This document shows, piece after piece, positions 54,120 through 64,000 of a stretch of 64,000 bases of DNA. Source of the stretch: Lycorma delicatula. Taxonomy: Eukaryota > Arthropoda > Insecta > Hemiptera > Fulgoridae. Under the pieces are notes generated by a model. That model was not told where the DNA came from. It saw only the letters and a program-made list of their open reading frames with translations, and made no database searches. Location of the stretch: contig NC_134455.1 of the NCBI RefSeq assembly GCF_047948215.1, forward strand, positions 351,135,991-351,199,990, read 5' to 3'. Within the stretch, counting starts at the first letter, position 1. Each line of letters starts with the position of its first letter. The position numbers were made by a program, and so were the translations under genes.

Positions 54120-54760
54120 CATTTAGAAAATTAAATATGCTAACTTATTCTTGTGTTTATATTTATGAATGTATAATCTTTGCTAAAAAAATAGTAACTG
54201 ATTTTAAAAAAAATAAATGTATATCCACCTATCAAAACACAATGGAACGATTTTAGCACAATTCAACGTAATACTTCAGCTTATGAGAAAGGATCTATTA
54301 AAATTCCTTTGCCATTTTAATAAATTGCTGATTTTCTTGAAAAATCTTCCCATCAATCTAATTAAACTACAGTTGAAAGATTTTATTTTTATGGAAATAA
54401 TAATACTCTGAAGTAATAATTAAAAAAAACCCTGAATTTTCTTTATCTGTGTAAATAATAATAATTTTCTTCATAATGTGTACATAAATAAGTGCCCAAA
54501 ATAATTTTCATTAATACCTTCTAATTGTGAATTATTTTGTAGTATTTATGTGTTTATTGTATTTATGTATTTACGTTACTTCACAAGCTTATATTTAAAT
54601 AATTAATAATTTACTTTAATCACATCTATATTTTATCTTATAATTTGTTTTTATATTTATAATTTATATTTATTATATTGACTTGATCTATATATTATTG
54701 TGTTTTGATCAGTATAAATTTTTTTTTTATTAAATTTTTTAATAATAAATTAATAACGAG
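54120..54760 (+). pseudogene. LINE-C fossil (RT C-terminus and 3' UTR)
   Basis: The plus strand reads FMNV-like IYECxxF remnants (54165-54190). A 64-codon frame (54217-54411) follows with CHFNKLLIFLKNLPINLIKL and LKDFIF, corresponding to the FNKLP..IK.LP...FK..LKDFL ending. The 3' UTR continues with the words shared with 53.4 and 62.4 kb. Broken by stops. Confidence 0.65.
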
Positions 54761-55109
54761 ATTTTTGGTGAGGATAGTGTGTAACTTATAAGGGATGTAA
54801 ACTGGGTGAAAGGCATTGTATTGATGCTACTGATGCTATGTCTGAGTCATTAACATTGGAATAGAGTATATAAAAATATAGTTGTATAATACTAATGTTT
54901 GTGTGATAATTGACTTTTATTACCTTGTCATATATTAAGAAAAAGTAAAAAATCCATCATTATTATTAAACAAAAGTATGAAAAAATTAAAAAAACGATG
55001 GTAAAGAGATTCTTTTTCCTTGATTATTAATGATTAACATGATGACCATAAAAACATATGCCAAGATTTTTGATTTTTGAATGGGTGTCATCTCTCTAAA
55101 TTACTGGAA
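54761..55109. other. AT-rich spacer
   Basis: Nothing recognised. Confidence 0.3.
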
Positions 55110-55475
55110 ATTATTTTTAATAAAGATTAAATATTCATAAATATAAACATATGAATAAGTTAGCATTTTTAATTTCCTTAACATCAGTCAACATGGTTCA
55201 TACTTATAAGGCACCTTACATATATTTATTAAAACGTAATAAATATATATAAGCATAATAAATATAGTGAAGACAAGTTTAGTATTTTATTCTGGTGCTT
55301 CAAAGCACAAGAGTACAGATGGATTTTATTGCAAAAAAATCAATTTGATCATTCCAAGAGAATTTTTTTTATGAATAACAAAAGTGGTGTTGTTATCATT
55401 AATGGAAATTTTATTCAACCTGATTAGCAATGTTATGTCTATGTGAGAAGTACAATGTTATTCATTTAAATAATG
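55110..55475 (-). pseudogene. LINE-C fossil
   Basis: The minus strand reads LIRLNKISINDNNTTFVIHK (about 55375-55435), equivalent to the KISINDGNRNYVTHKAKFLG block at 48.1-48.2 kb. The 55110-55200 part is the more C-terminal block. No intact frame. Confidence 0.6.
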
Positions 55476-55924
55476 ATTCTGTCTTTTTTAAAAATCTTTG
55501 TTTATTGTTTTTATTCCATGTTATATAACTGTGTATTATACAAACTGTTGCCTGCATCTTTGCTCGTGGATATTTTGTTTATTATTAAGTTTTCAGAAAA
55601 AACATTTTGTTAGCATATTGTCAAATTCTCTATGAGGATTTTGATGTTGTAAAATTGTTTGTAGTGGTTGTGTTTGTTCTGTAAATGATCATACATTACA
55701 AACTTTTTTGGCGAGCAATGTGTAGTGTTCATTGATGATGGATTCTTTTAGGAGAATAGAGTAGTACATTATAAAAAAAGTTTCTAAGAAACCGATGCAG
55801 ACACTATTATTTAATTTCTATTTCACTGTTGTGGATGTGGACATCCATTGGGTATGCCCATTTGTGTGGTGTGCTTACTGAAATTAACTTGGTGAATTTT
55901 TACTGATTTTTTTCAGATCTCATT
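55476..55924. other. No gene recognised
   Basis: AT-rich, no motif. Confidence 0.35.
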
Positions 55925-56165
55925 CAGCCTACTGAGTGGGTCTACTGGTAAACTCATTGTCCAAAAATCACCTGTTTAACATCTGATTTTTGAAGTTGAA
56001 AGTTCTGAGGTTCAAATTCTAGTAAAAGTTGCTTTTATACAGATTTGAATACTAAACAGTGGATATCGGTGTACTTTGGTGGTTGGGATATAATTAACCA
56101 CACATCTTAAGAATTATGGATCGAGTCTCCACAAGATTTCATCTCATTTACATGTCATACATATA
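55925..56165 (+). mobile_element. Diverged SINE-1 relative
   Basis: The order cctactgagtgggtctactg, gaggttcaaattctagtaaa, cagatttgaatactaaacag, aattaaccacacatcttaag follows the SINE-1 copy at 26151 but with many changes and an altered 3' end. It is either an old copy or a subfamily. No target duplication was found. Confidence 0.75.
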
Positions 56166-59100
56166 ATTTTCATCTCGTTGGACCATGGGGTGGTTGCTTA
56201 TTGGTTCACTAGTTGAATAGTTTGCAATGTGTACATGTTAGGAAATATCTCACTCGTGCAACAAATGCCAGTTTCATACATCCAAAATATTAGTTACTTT
56301 TAACATGAAATTAATCAGATATTGTATTCATGAACAAAAATAATAATTTCTGTATTAGATATAGAAATAAAATTTATGAGATTAATTGAATCATGATATG
56401 TCATTATCAATTTAATTAACTAAAATAGAAACATTTTAATTATAATGCAAAATTTAATTTATTACAAATTATCTTTTATCATGTGATTTTTTGTTTTTGA
56501 ATTTTTCAATAGAGGACATAGGATGTAACATATCTAATATAATTTATTTTCATATGTGTGTGTAAAGCATTTTTGACTTTGAATTTCATTGTGATATTGT
56601 AAGACATCAAAACTACTGAACAAATAAACAAAAATTTGTGTACATGTAAAAATAAGTTGAAGGACAAAGCAACATTATTTTGCATTGAATTTGAACAATA
56701 GAACAATAGAAGTCATTGTTTTACTCATCAGGTTAAATTATGTACTGGAATCACTTCCTAGAATACAATCATTCACTCATTATTACATATTGTTGAGATG
56801 AAGATTTTTCATATAAAATTCTGGTTTGCCTCTTAACCCCAAATTGGGTTTCTAAATAATATTGAAACGTGTATATTTTTATTTTCAAAGAAAAATAATA
56901 CTGAAAGTGTTGGTCATGAACACTGACTAACGCTTTAGTATTCATGAGAATTACTTACACTGAAAATTCAGTATCTTCCTAAGGTATAGAATTTTCATTA
57001 AAGAATTTGTCCTACCTTTTCACCTTCTTAGAGTTTTTCAAAACAAAAACTTTCTTTAGTGCCTGCCTGTGGTATAAAAGCAATGTATCCTACAAAATTC
57101 ACCCATTTAGATCAAGAGCTTTGAAATTTGTTGGCGAGTCAATCAGTCAGAAAACTCTTGCTTTTATTATAAAGGGCATGTCTGCAACGTGGGAAATTTA
57201 AAAGCTTGGTTATTCATTTGACATTTCAGTGAGGGTGCTGGATTTGATGATATATTGACATTTAGTAAATATGGAACAGTGGTCAGGTGCACATCATGCT
57301 TTGTGTGTTATTTTTTTTTTATACTAATTGTGATTCTGTGACAAATCGATGAACATTATTTCGCTAACAGTTCAATATTTCTTGTTATGGATTGGTACTG
57401 TCTCTATATGCAATTATCTTATGTGTTAAAAAGTTTTTGAAACTGAGTTTACATTAAATTCATTATTACTTTTTTGCTACCTTACTCTTTAAATGCAGAT
57501 TTTTAGTATTTACTGTTTATTCAACAAGTAGTCTGGTGCTTGTAATGGATGATACGTGACAAAAAATGAAAAATATGTCAGTCTTACTTATTAGATTTCA
57601 TCACATCTATAGTAGAAAATTAGTAAATTTTCAAGAAATGTAGAAAATCATTGCAAAACATTGTATACAACTTACCAAAATGATATTCCTCCAAACAAAA
57701 ATTACAGAAAGCAAAAAGTGTTAGAACAACAGAAAACAATGGTTAAATTTAAAACATTCTGCATTTAATATACCATTAATATTGAATATCAGTGAATTAT
57801 TTATCCTTTGAATCTTACAAGGATTTAAGTTTTCACCTGTATGAAATTCAACTTGTTCATGAATAAAAAGATGCTGATTTGAAAAAATCATACTGCTTGT
57901 TTGTCCATTACTTCTTTAAGAGAACTCTTTTCTCTGAATCATCCAAACATGTGAATAATTTAGTAATTAAATCTCTACAGTACTATAAAGACTTTGTCTT
58001 CTTTTAGAGCGGTCTGGGCTGTTACTTGTCAGATTAGCTGAGAAATTTATATGACCTCTCAGATTCTTTATGAGTATATATAATAATTGATTAAGCAAAT
58101 AATTCATATCCAAAAATGGTGTCATCATTTAGCCAGCTAGCTCTCCTGATTTATCTGCAAGTTACCTTTTTTCTTTGCGGTATGCTCAAGAACCAGGTGT
58201 CTGACAAGCTGTTGGATACATTAATGTAACCAAAATTAAAGATTCAAGAAGTTGCATGTATTACACTGGCCATGTTATGGTAAGTGATGGAAAATTTTTT
58301 GATTAATACTAAAGACTGCGTAGATCGTAATGGTGCTCATTGTCATAAGTTATTCTTAAAATGTAGAACTCATGTCTTACTTAACGGAAAACTGTAGAAA
58401 CACTCATGTTAAAATAAAAAAAATTTTCCGAATAAGAAGACAACTACAATGAGTTCAAAATTATTGATTATACATCACGTGTTAAATGCTTTTTACTTTT
58501 GAAATTATTAGATATATACTAGAAAAACAAAAATACAATTTGTGACAGAAGATATATTTTAATCAAAATAGAATTATTAATCAAAATTTTCATAAAATGT
58601 TGGGGAAAAAGTTGAATGAGTTGTGTTTGGAAGAGATAAAATTTGTTAAGATCGTATGACACTAACATATATACTAAAATATAAGTCGGGAGTGTTTAAA
58701 TTAAACCTAACTGTACCAGTTATAAAGCTAGGCACACTATAGTGTATTCAGTTAGCTTATATATACATAGGTATGAGCTATGTAAGACTATTCATAGCTT
58801 ATACTATTCATACATTCAACTTCAGTACACAACAAACTCAACCTATGCAAATTTCCTCATAAAAAGATAACCACAACATGTGAATTTCACACATAATCTT
58901 TTAAGTACAAACTTAGTGCACACAAATAATATGAAAATTAACAAAACACAGTTGAAATGTAAGTATAAAGAACATATTGAATGAACATATTACATATAAA
59001 TAAATTGTCTTATTGGCCAAAAACAAAACAGGTTTTCTAACAATTTCAAATTGGCAACAATAGATGATATTGACAACAATCTGCTATACCAAAGAGGTAA

Positions 59101-59189
59101 AATCTTCTGGAAGCATATTTCTATATATTGCATTTAAAAAGTAAGCCATATGTATATGTTAACAAGCGGGCAGAACCAATGCCACTAAT
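56166..59189. other. Largest stretch with nothing recognisable
   Basis: Three kilobases of AT-rich sequence. Frames of 60-66 codons (56506-56706 minus, 57007-57201 plus) show no motif. A possible zinc-finger-like phrase near 57830-57890 was considered and rejected. Confidence 0.45.
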
Positions 59190-59826
59190 TTCAGCATAGC
59201 GGAAGACAGTGTTCAGTTAGAGGAAGACAAGTTTCAATTCATGCTTTGGAAAATTGAATTAATTATCATATTCACAAGGACAAACGTGTAAAAAAATGGG
59301 AAATTTCTGAAGTTTGTTGGGTGAGTATTGACACTGTTATTTCCATTATCCATCATAAGCTGAATTATCACAAAACATGTTGAAGGTGGATTACAAGATG
59401 GACAATACAAAATCACAAAGAAACTAAATCATACTTTTATGGAAGTTATACTATGGTTTTTGGTAATCATTTTTAGAGTGCATAGTAACTCATGATGAAA
59501 CTTTGATTTATCATTGCAAGCTGGAATTCAAACATCGTAATATGGACTGGAAACATCTATGTTTACCCGCTAGGAAAAAATTAAAAACCTAGTTTCACCT
59601 AGTAACTAATGGTGTTTGGAACTTTAAAGGCCCAATTTATTGCATTTATTTGGAAGAACAATGTAAAATCAACAGCAAGTATAATGCAACATCCCAGTTT
59701 TCTCTCAAGTGATGCATTTCTTCTACATGATAATTCCCACTCCCATACCATTCAAATGACACAGGAAGCTATTCAGAAGTTGGGTTTGGAGGTATTGCGG
59801 TACCCATCTACAGTTCTGGTCTTTTA
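59190..59826 (+). pseudogene. Mos1-type mariner transposase fossil
   Basis: The plus strand reads CIVTHDETLIYHCKLEFKH (about 59479-59535; the DE of VT-DETW holds the first catalytic Asp) and RNMDWKHL. Then a 72-codon frame (59609-59827) reads SDAFLLHDNSHSHTIQMTQE (about 59708-59765; the LLHDNARPHTA block with the second Asp) and GLEVLRYPS. The third Asp block (SPDLAP) is lost. N-terminal HTH sequence is faintly visible from about 59210. It is a fourth or fifth separate mariner/Tc1 lineage in the window. Confidence 0.78.
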
Positions 59827-60057
59827 ATATATGATTTTTTTTTTTTCGTGTTCTCAAAGGGTTTTTACATTACACTGAGTTAACACCAACAATGAGTGGA
59901 TCAAGAATGGATATGGTTTAAGAATGACTCGGACACCAGTGTGAACAATTCTTTATTATTAGATTAAGAAAGCCCGCGGAAAGTTAGGACAAGTGCTAAA
60001 TGTAGCTGGGGATTATGTGCAAATACAGATCATTCTATAATTGTCAGATATGCTACC
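59827..60057. other. Spacer
   Basis: Nothing recognised. Confidence 0.3.
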
Positions 60058-60074
60058 TACCCATAGCATTACCT

Positions 60075-60382
60075 TTCTTTTTCCTGTTGAGCCTCCAGTA
60101 ATAACCTTTCAGATAATACTTCAGAGGATGAATGAGGATGATATGTATGAGGTTAAGTGAAGTGTAGTTTTTTACATACAAGTATAGTCTTGTACATCAC
60201 AGTTCGACCATTCCTGAGAGATGTGTGGTTAATTGAATCACAAAGAACACCGGTATACATGATCTAGAATTCAAATCCATGTAAAAATAACTGACTTTAC
60301 TAGGACGTGAATGCTGGAACTCTTGACTTCCAAATCAGCTAATTTGGGGAGACGCGTTCACCACTAGACCAACCCGGTGGGT
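60075..60382 (-). mobile_element. SINE-1 with internal partial duplication
   Basis: The tail (tttctttttcctgttgagcc) is at the low end and the tRNA head (gaccaacccggtggg) at the high end. The 17-bp target duplication has one mismatch (tacccatagcattacct at 60058-60074, tacccattgcattacct at 60383-60399). Compared with other copies it has an extra piece near 60155-60195, where gtgtagttttttacat precedes a second agtatagtcttgtacat. Confidence 0.92.
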
Positions 60383-60399
60383 TACCCATTGCATTACCT

Positions 60400-60889
60400 G
60401 GATTGATCAAGGAAAACCATGGAAAACGTTTAGTCAGAATAGGATTAAAAAAATTTGCAATTAATTATATAATAAAATGTGGTTAAAGTCTATATTAATT
60501 ATTTAAATCATGAAACATTATTACGGCAATTACATAAAAATACTAAGTGATTGCACAAGTCATAGAAAATAGCATGTTTTGGGGGAAATCTCTTTTTTAT
60601 GTTTAAAATTTTGTGAACCTGGGAAAATGTTCCTACAATAACTTGTCTTTTCCTGTTACTGTATATCTTTATGAACAATTGTATATTACAGTTTTTCTTA
60701 ATTTTTTGTTTTGTTTAGTAATTTATTGAAAGTAAGTTATAAATTTCTGGAACACTTATTAAAGTGGAACTTAAAGTAGATACTTATTAATTAAACTAAT
60801 ACAACCATTAATTAACATAAACAGAAAATAATACTTGAGCTTGTAATCTGAAGTATTTTGTTTGTTAGACAAAATATATGTAATATAAA
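60400..60889. other. AT-rich spacer
   Basis: Nothing recognised. Confidence 0.3.
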
Positions 60890-61665
60890 AACGGAGTGCT
60901 TATAGCGGAAGGGAGCTGCCGTTAATACGAATATTAACTAAGAATTATGTCGCTCTTCATTAGTCAATTATTTTAATTTTTTTTTTCTGTTATGTGTTAG
61001 TTTGAGTTTACTTTGTTCTGTTAGTTGGGTTAAGTGTTTGTTTTTTCAGGCTGTGTTTTTATTTATTTACAAGTCTTTTTTTTAGTTATTTTTAGTTGTA
61101 GGCGTAAGCTAGGCTGCATAACCTAGCGGTCGCGGTGTTGCTATGGACCATTTTCAGCTGTTCCGCATAGCAACCACTCAGCGGACAGCAGCTTCGAGGC
61201 GGTAAACAACACGCTAGTAAATAGAAAACGTGTGGCCCATTCAATTACTCCAACCGGTATCCACGGAAGTTGTCGTGGAGAAAATTAATAAGGGATGAGA
61301 TCGTTGAAAATATGAGTGGTTCTTCGGGTAGTAGCAATGACTGATATTACGGACTCGATTCCGGGTTTTCCGACATGGCAAACAGTGCCGGTTTTACGCA
61401 CGTTGCCGGTAGCTGACACGACTCCTGGGATTGACCTCTCTCAAATATATTTGATGGTCTGCCGGTGGAGAAGACTGACGATGCTTCTCCACAAAAGAAA
61501 GAAGTTAAGCCGCCTCCCATAGTATTGTATGGTATTTCTGATATCATGAAGCTGTATGAGTTGTTAGAATCGGTGGTGAACAAAGCAGAATACACCTTTA
61601 GAATAATAAACAATAAACAACTTTTTTCTCTCGAGGCTACTATCGAAGGATGTTGAGATCTACAA
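60890..61665 (+). pseudogene. Jockey-type 5' UTR and start of ORF1
   Basis: A less AT-rich leader (61100-61310) ends in ATGAGTGGTTC at about 61311. The frame reads MSGSSGSSND before a stop, continues with GFSDMANSAGF, and after another stop reads PVEKTDDASPQKKEVKPPPI, then LYGISDIMKLYELLESV and FSLEATIEGC. PPI-(V/Y)-x-x-(G)(V/I)-x-x-...-L at this distance from the start resembles the region before the zinc knuckles in Jockey ORF1 (gag-like) proteins. The element is cut at about 61665, where LINE-C begins. Confidence 0.6.
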
Positions 61666-62690
61666 AAAAAAATTTGTGATATATTGATAACAGTAATATT
61701 TCTGTTGGCTGTAAGTCTACATTTCTGGGTGTTTTATTAAATGACAAATTCTTGTGGGATGGTAAAATTTATTTCATTTTAAAATCAAACTTTACTGTTT
61801 TTGCTTTGAAACATATTAGTAAATTACAAGCTTATCATTTTCAAATATTTATTGTGCTTTGTATATACTCATTGAAAGTAGAATATACTTTTTGAGGCTC
61901 AAAAAGTATGAACAAATTTTCAGAACAAGAATGCAGTTGCAGGTAATTGTTTGGTACCTGTAAGTATAAATAATGCAAACTGATATTTAGAAAACAAAAA
62001 AAGATTAACTTATCCATATGTTTACGCATATATTTATGAATGTATAAATTTTTGCTGAAGTCACACATTATAAAAATAAAAAAAAAAAACAATTTTCATA
62101 ATTACCAAACCAGACAGCAGAACTGCGTTTGGTTGATGAGAAAAGACATTGGTATGCTTCCATGACAATTTTAATAAACTTTCAAATAATGTAAAAAATT
62201 GTCTCATTAATTTATTTAAATTAGAATTAAAAGATGTTTTTTATTGTAGAAACAATATTTCTCAGTCGATGAATTTTTAAATAATACTAATTTGGAAAAA
62301 ACTGATTTTTGAGAATTTTATTCAACGTGTACATAAATATACTAAATGTTATTTTCAATAATGCTTTCTGATGTGTGATTTCTTTTTTTTGTATTTTTTT
62401 TTATCTTAACATTATTTTATGTGTTTAAATAATTAATATGGATTTTAATCACATCTATTTTTTTTATTTTATAATTACTTGTATATTTTGTGTTGCTGCT
62501 CTAATTAAGGTTTTAACACGATTTCTTTTGATCCATTTAGGTAAATGTTGGGACACTTCTTTTTTTTTATCATTTGAGTTGCATATTTATCCGTTACTTT
62601 TGTGCGATCTATATAATTTATTATTATGTACCGATCAGAATGAAAGATTTATCATCTGAAGGTTTATCATTTTAAGGTTGAGGATTTCTG
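61666..62690 (+). pseudogene. LINE-C fossil, longest plus-strand copy
   Basis: Blocks follow the RT C-terminal order: NSNISVGCKSTFLGVLLNDK with FLWDGKIYF (about 61687-61770), ALKHISKL (61803-61826), then remnants of the S-x-x-YG...WG region. Next come SICLRIYL*MYKFLLKS (62010-62065), a degraded FNKL...F region to about 62260, and a 3' UTR with tcacatctatttttttt, gatccatttaggtaaatg and cagaatgaaagatttat (62440-62650). It is 5'-truncated against Jockey ORF1. Confidence 0.66.
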
Positions 62691-62935
62691 GTATAACATC
62701 TGATAAAAATGAAAATCGCAATCATCCATTAATTAAATCTAAATGCCCTTAATCTGTAACTTCACAGTTACTTTGCGTTGATATGTTATAATAACATTGG
62801 ACCACAAAACTTTGTTTTTTGTTGGTTATAAGAATCTTAATACCTGATCTTTAGTATTTTTGACGATTTCAAATATCAATTTCTCAAACATGGTTACTGC
62901 TGATATGTTAATAAATGATTAAAAATTATTAAATA
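62691..62935. other. Spacer
   Basis: Nothing recognised. Confidence 0.3.
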
Positions 62936-63262
62936 TGTGAAAATCCACCTTACCAGCAAATTAAATGTGTCTCTAGATCTTTCAGTCATTAGACCGTCAT
63001 CAGAAAAATAAATAATATTATAAAATAAAGTTAAAAAATTAAAATGATTAAGCAGTCATAACTGTTTGCTAGTTATCAGTATACTAAACTACTGCTTGCT
63101 TTAGTAAGCAGCAGCAGTTTAGTGACTGCTTGCTTTGAGTTTACTGATAACTAGCAAACACTCTATTTTGTAATATTATTTTATTCTCCTGATAGTGGTC
63201 TAAGGACTGAAAGATCTAGAGAAACACATTTAATTTGCTGGTAAAGTGGATTTTCATTTTTT
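62936..63262. repeat. 325-bp imperfect palindrome
   Basis: The left arm begins aaaatccaccttaccagcaa at 62938. The right arm ends ttgctggtaaagtggatttt at about 63255. Pairing continues inward through agatctttcagtc / gactgaaagatct, and through gtttgctagttatcagt (63065-63081) / actgataactagcaaac (about 63143-63160). The centre holds a smaller inverted and repeated motif (actgcttgctttagtaagcagcag). The outer words (accagcaaattaaatgtgt, gtcatcag) have the look of retroelement ends joined head to head. Confidence 0.87.
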
Positions 63263-63395
63263 AATAATTTTTAATGATTTCAAATATATAAGTGGTATTT
63301 TTCTATCTGGCATCCTTTTTTTTAAATCACCATTTTTTGTTGTAAGAAAAAAGCATTGTGATGGTAATACAGCAATACATGCAGTTTCTATAAGC
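63263..63395. other. Spacer
   Basis: Nothing recognised. Confidence 0.3.
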
Positions 63396-64000
63396 CTAAA
63401 ATCTACTTCTTTTAGATTTTCTGATGTAGTTTGCTGTAGGAATCAGTCTTGAGGTTCCAGCAGTTGCAGGCAGCAGAAAATGGAATCTTGGATTCCATTT
63501 TCCCTGGTAGTGTGTTTCTATGATGGATATTTCTTGGTGAAAGTGTTCTCCTTTTTTGTCAGTCATAGGTCCAAGATCGGTAGGGAAAAAATCCATATGA
63601 GAATCTAAGAAGATCCACATGTTTTGTGACATGATGTGGAATAATGACATGATGTGACAAGATGTGGAAAGATCCACATCTTTTGTGACATATTATATTC
63701 AAATGCTTTATAGTTTTTAAGTAGCTCAGTTATAAGTTCTTTGTAGTTATGATTTTTAAGGAAGTTAAAACTTGTTAAAAAATTTCTTCTTGGCAACCTT
63801 ACAATCATTCAACCTGTCTTCAAATTCCACTTCATTCATTAGTTTTCTTATTTGTGGTCCAACCTTCCTTTAGCTTAATGTAGGGTACTTTTTTTTAGAA
63901 AGTGAAATCCAGTCCAATTACAATCCATTGCTTTAACAAAATTTTTCATTAAACTTACCTTAATGTGTATTGGCAAAACATTTTTTATATATAACAAGTG
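63396..64000 (-). pseudogene. HFHQ/YQGKW-family fossil, copy 3 (continues past window)
   Basis: Minus-strand blocks from the high end are MKNFVKAMD-like (about 63930-63955), GPQIRKLMNEVEFEDRLND (about 63805-63865), LDSHMDFFPTDLG (about 63570-63610), KKGEHFHQEISIIETHYQGKW (about 63490-63555, an almost unbroken signature) and a C-terminal CNCWNLKTDS-like block in another frame. A local reduplication (63605-63690) of the gatccacat...tttgtgacat unit interrupts the frame just before LDSHMDFFP. Order and spacing equal copy 1. Confidence 0.75.

Noticed and set aside
57820..57900. Minus-strand phrase HTGEN preceded by H...L..H spacing, like a C2H2 zinc finger
   Set aside because: Only one partial finger, no CxxC pair and no neighbouring fingers. 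Chance is likely in this AT-rich DNA.
61316..61522. 68-codon plus-strand frame overlapping the Jockey leader
   Set aside because: The neighbouring frame carries the ORF1-like PPPI block in the correct order, so this one is a shadow.

Overview
This 64 kb window is nuclear DNA from a eukaryote, almost certainly an arthropod and probably an insect. It is AT-rich (judged by eye), has long (TA)n and (CA)n microsatellites, and consists of layered, decayed transposable elements. I found no intact host gene, no rRNA, no functional tRNA gene and nothing prokaryotic. The element mix fits a large, repeat-rich insect genome: I/Jockey LINEs, an endonuclease LINE ending in the duplicated-target / poly(A) manner seen in insects, IS630-Tc1-mariner, piggyBac, hAT, Helitron and Penelope elements, and tRNA-derived SINEs. 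I cannot name the species.

Layout. 1-4.25 kb: I-like LINE (endonuclease, RT, RNase H, zinc motif) with a nested SINE, two palindromes and a 133-bp tandem duplication. 4.3-5.2 kb: Jockey RT fossil. 5.5-7.1 kb: near full-length fossil of a repetitive protein family of unknown function, marked by DCYFCL and HFHQ...YQGKW motifs. 9.2-10.8 kb: endonuclease-type LINE ('LINE-R') with an 11-bp target duplication. 10.8-14.1 kb: two copies of non-coding repeat family A, with a mariner-like element between them. 15.2-17.1 kb: possible LTR/core promoter, then a mariner transposase fossil. 17.5-24.0 kb: two inverted copies of repeat family B enclosing a Helitron that landed inside a (TA)n tract, a third family A copy and a Jockey fragment. 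24-33 kb: fossils of an old LINE ('LINE-C'), a SINE, mariner, Tc1 and hAT remnants and a second SINE family. 33.6-36.3 kb: second LINE-R copy with its endonuclease. 36.6-38.4 kb: second HFHQ copy and piggyBac remnants with duplicated head-to-head 5' ends. 40.6-47.4 kb: a Penelope-like element split by a nearly complete I-like LINE, with a second Penelope copy facing it. 47.5-56 kb: LINE-C pieces, a 3-kb RTE-like LINE, a fold-back MITE and SINEs. 59-64 kb: mariner, SINE, a 5' end of a Jockey element, LINE-C, a 325-bp palindrome and a third HFHQ copy that runs out of the window.

Nothing here acts as a pathway. The biology is that of element insertion and decay: nested insertions with readable target duplications, several inverted duplications next to element junctions, and ancient coding fossils inside sequence that looks like plain AT-rich intergenic DNA. 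The items I would follow up first are the HFHQ/YQGKW family, the inverted duplications at element junctions, and the Penelope/I-like nest. All family assignments come from motif reading without database searches.
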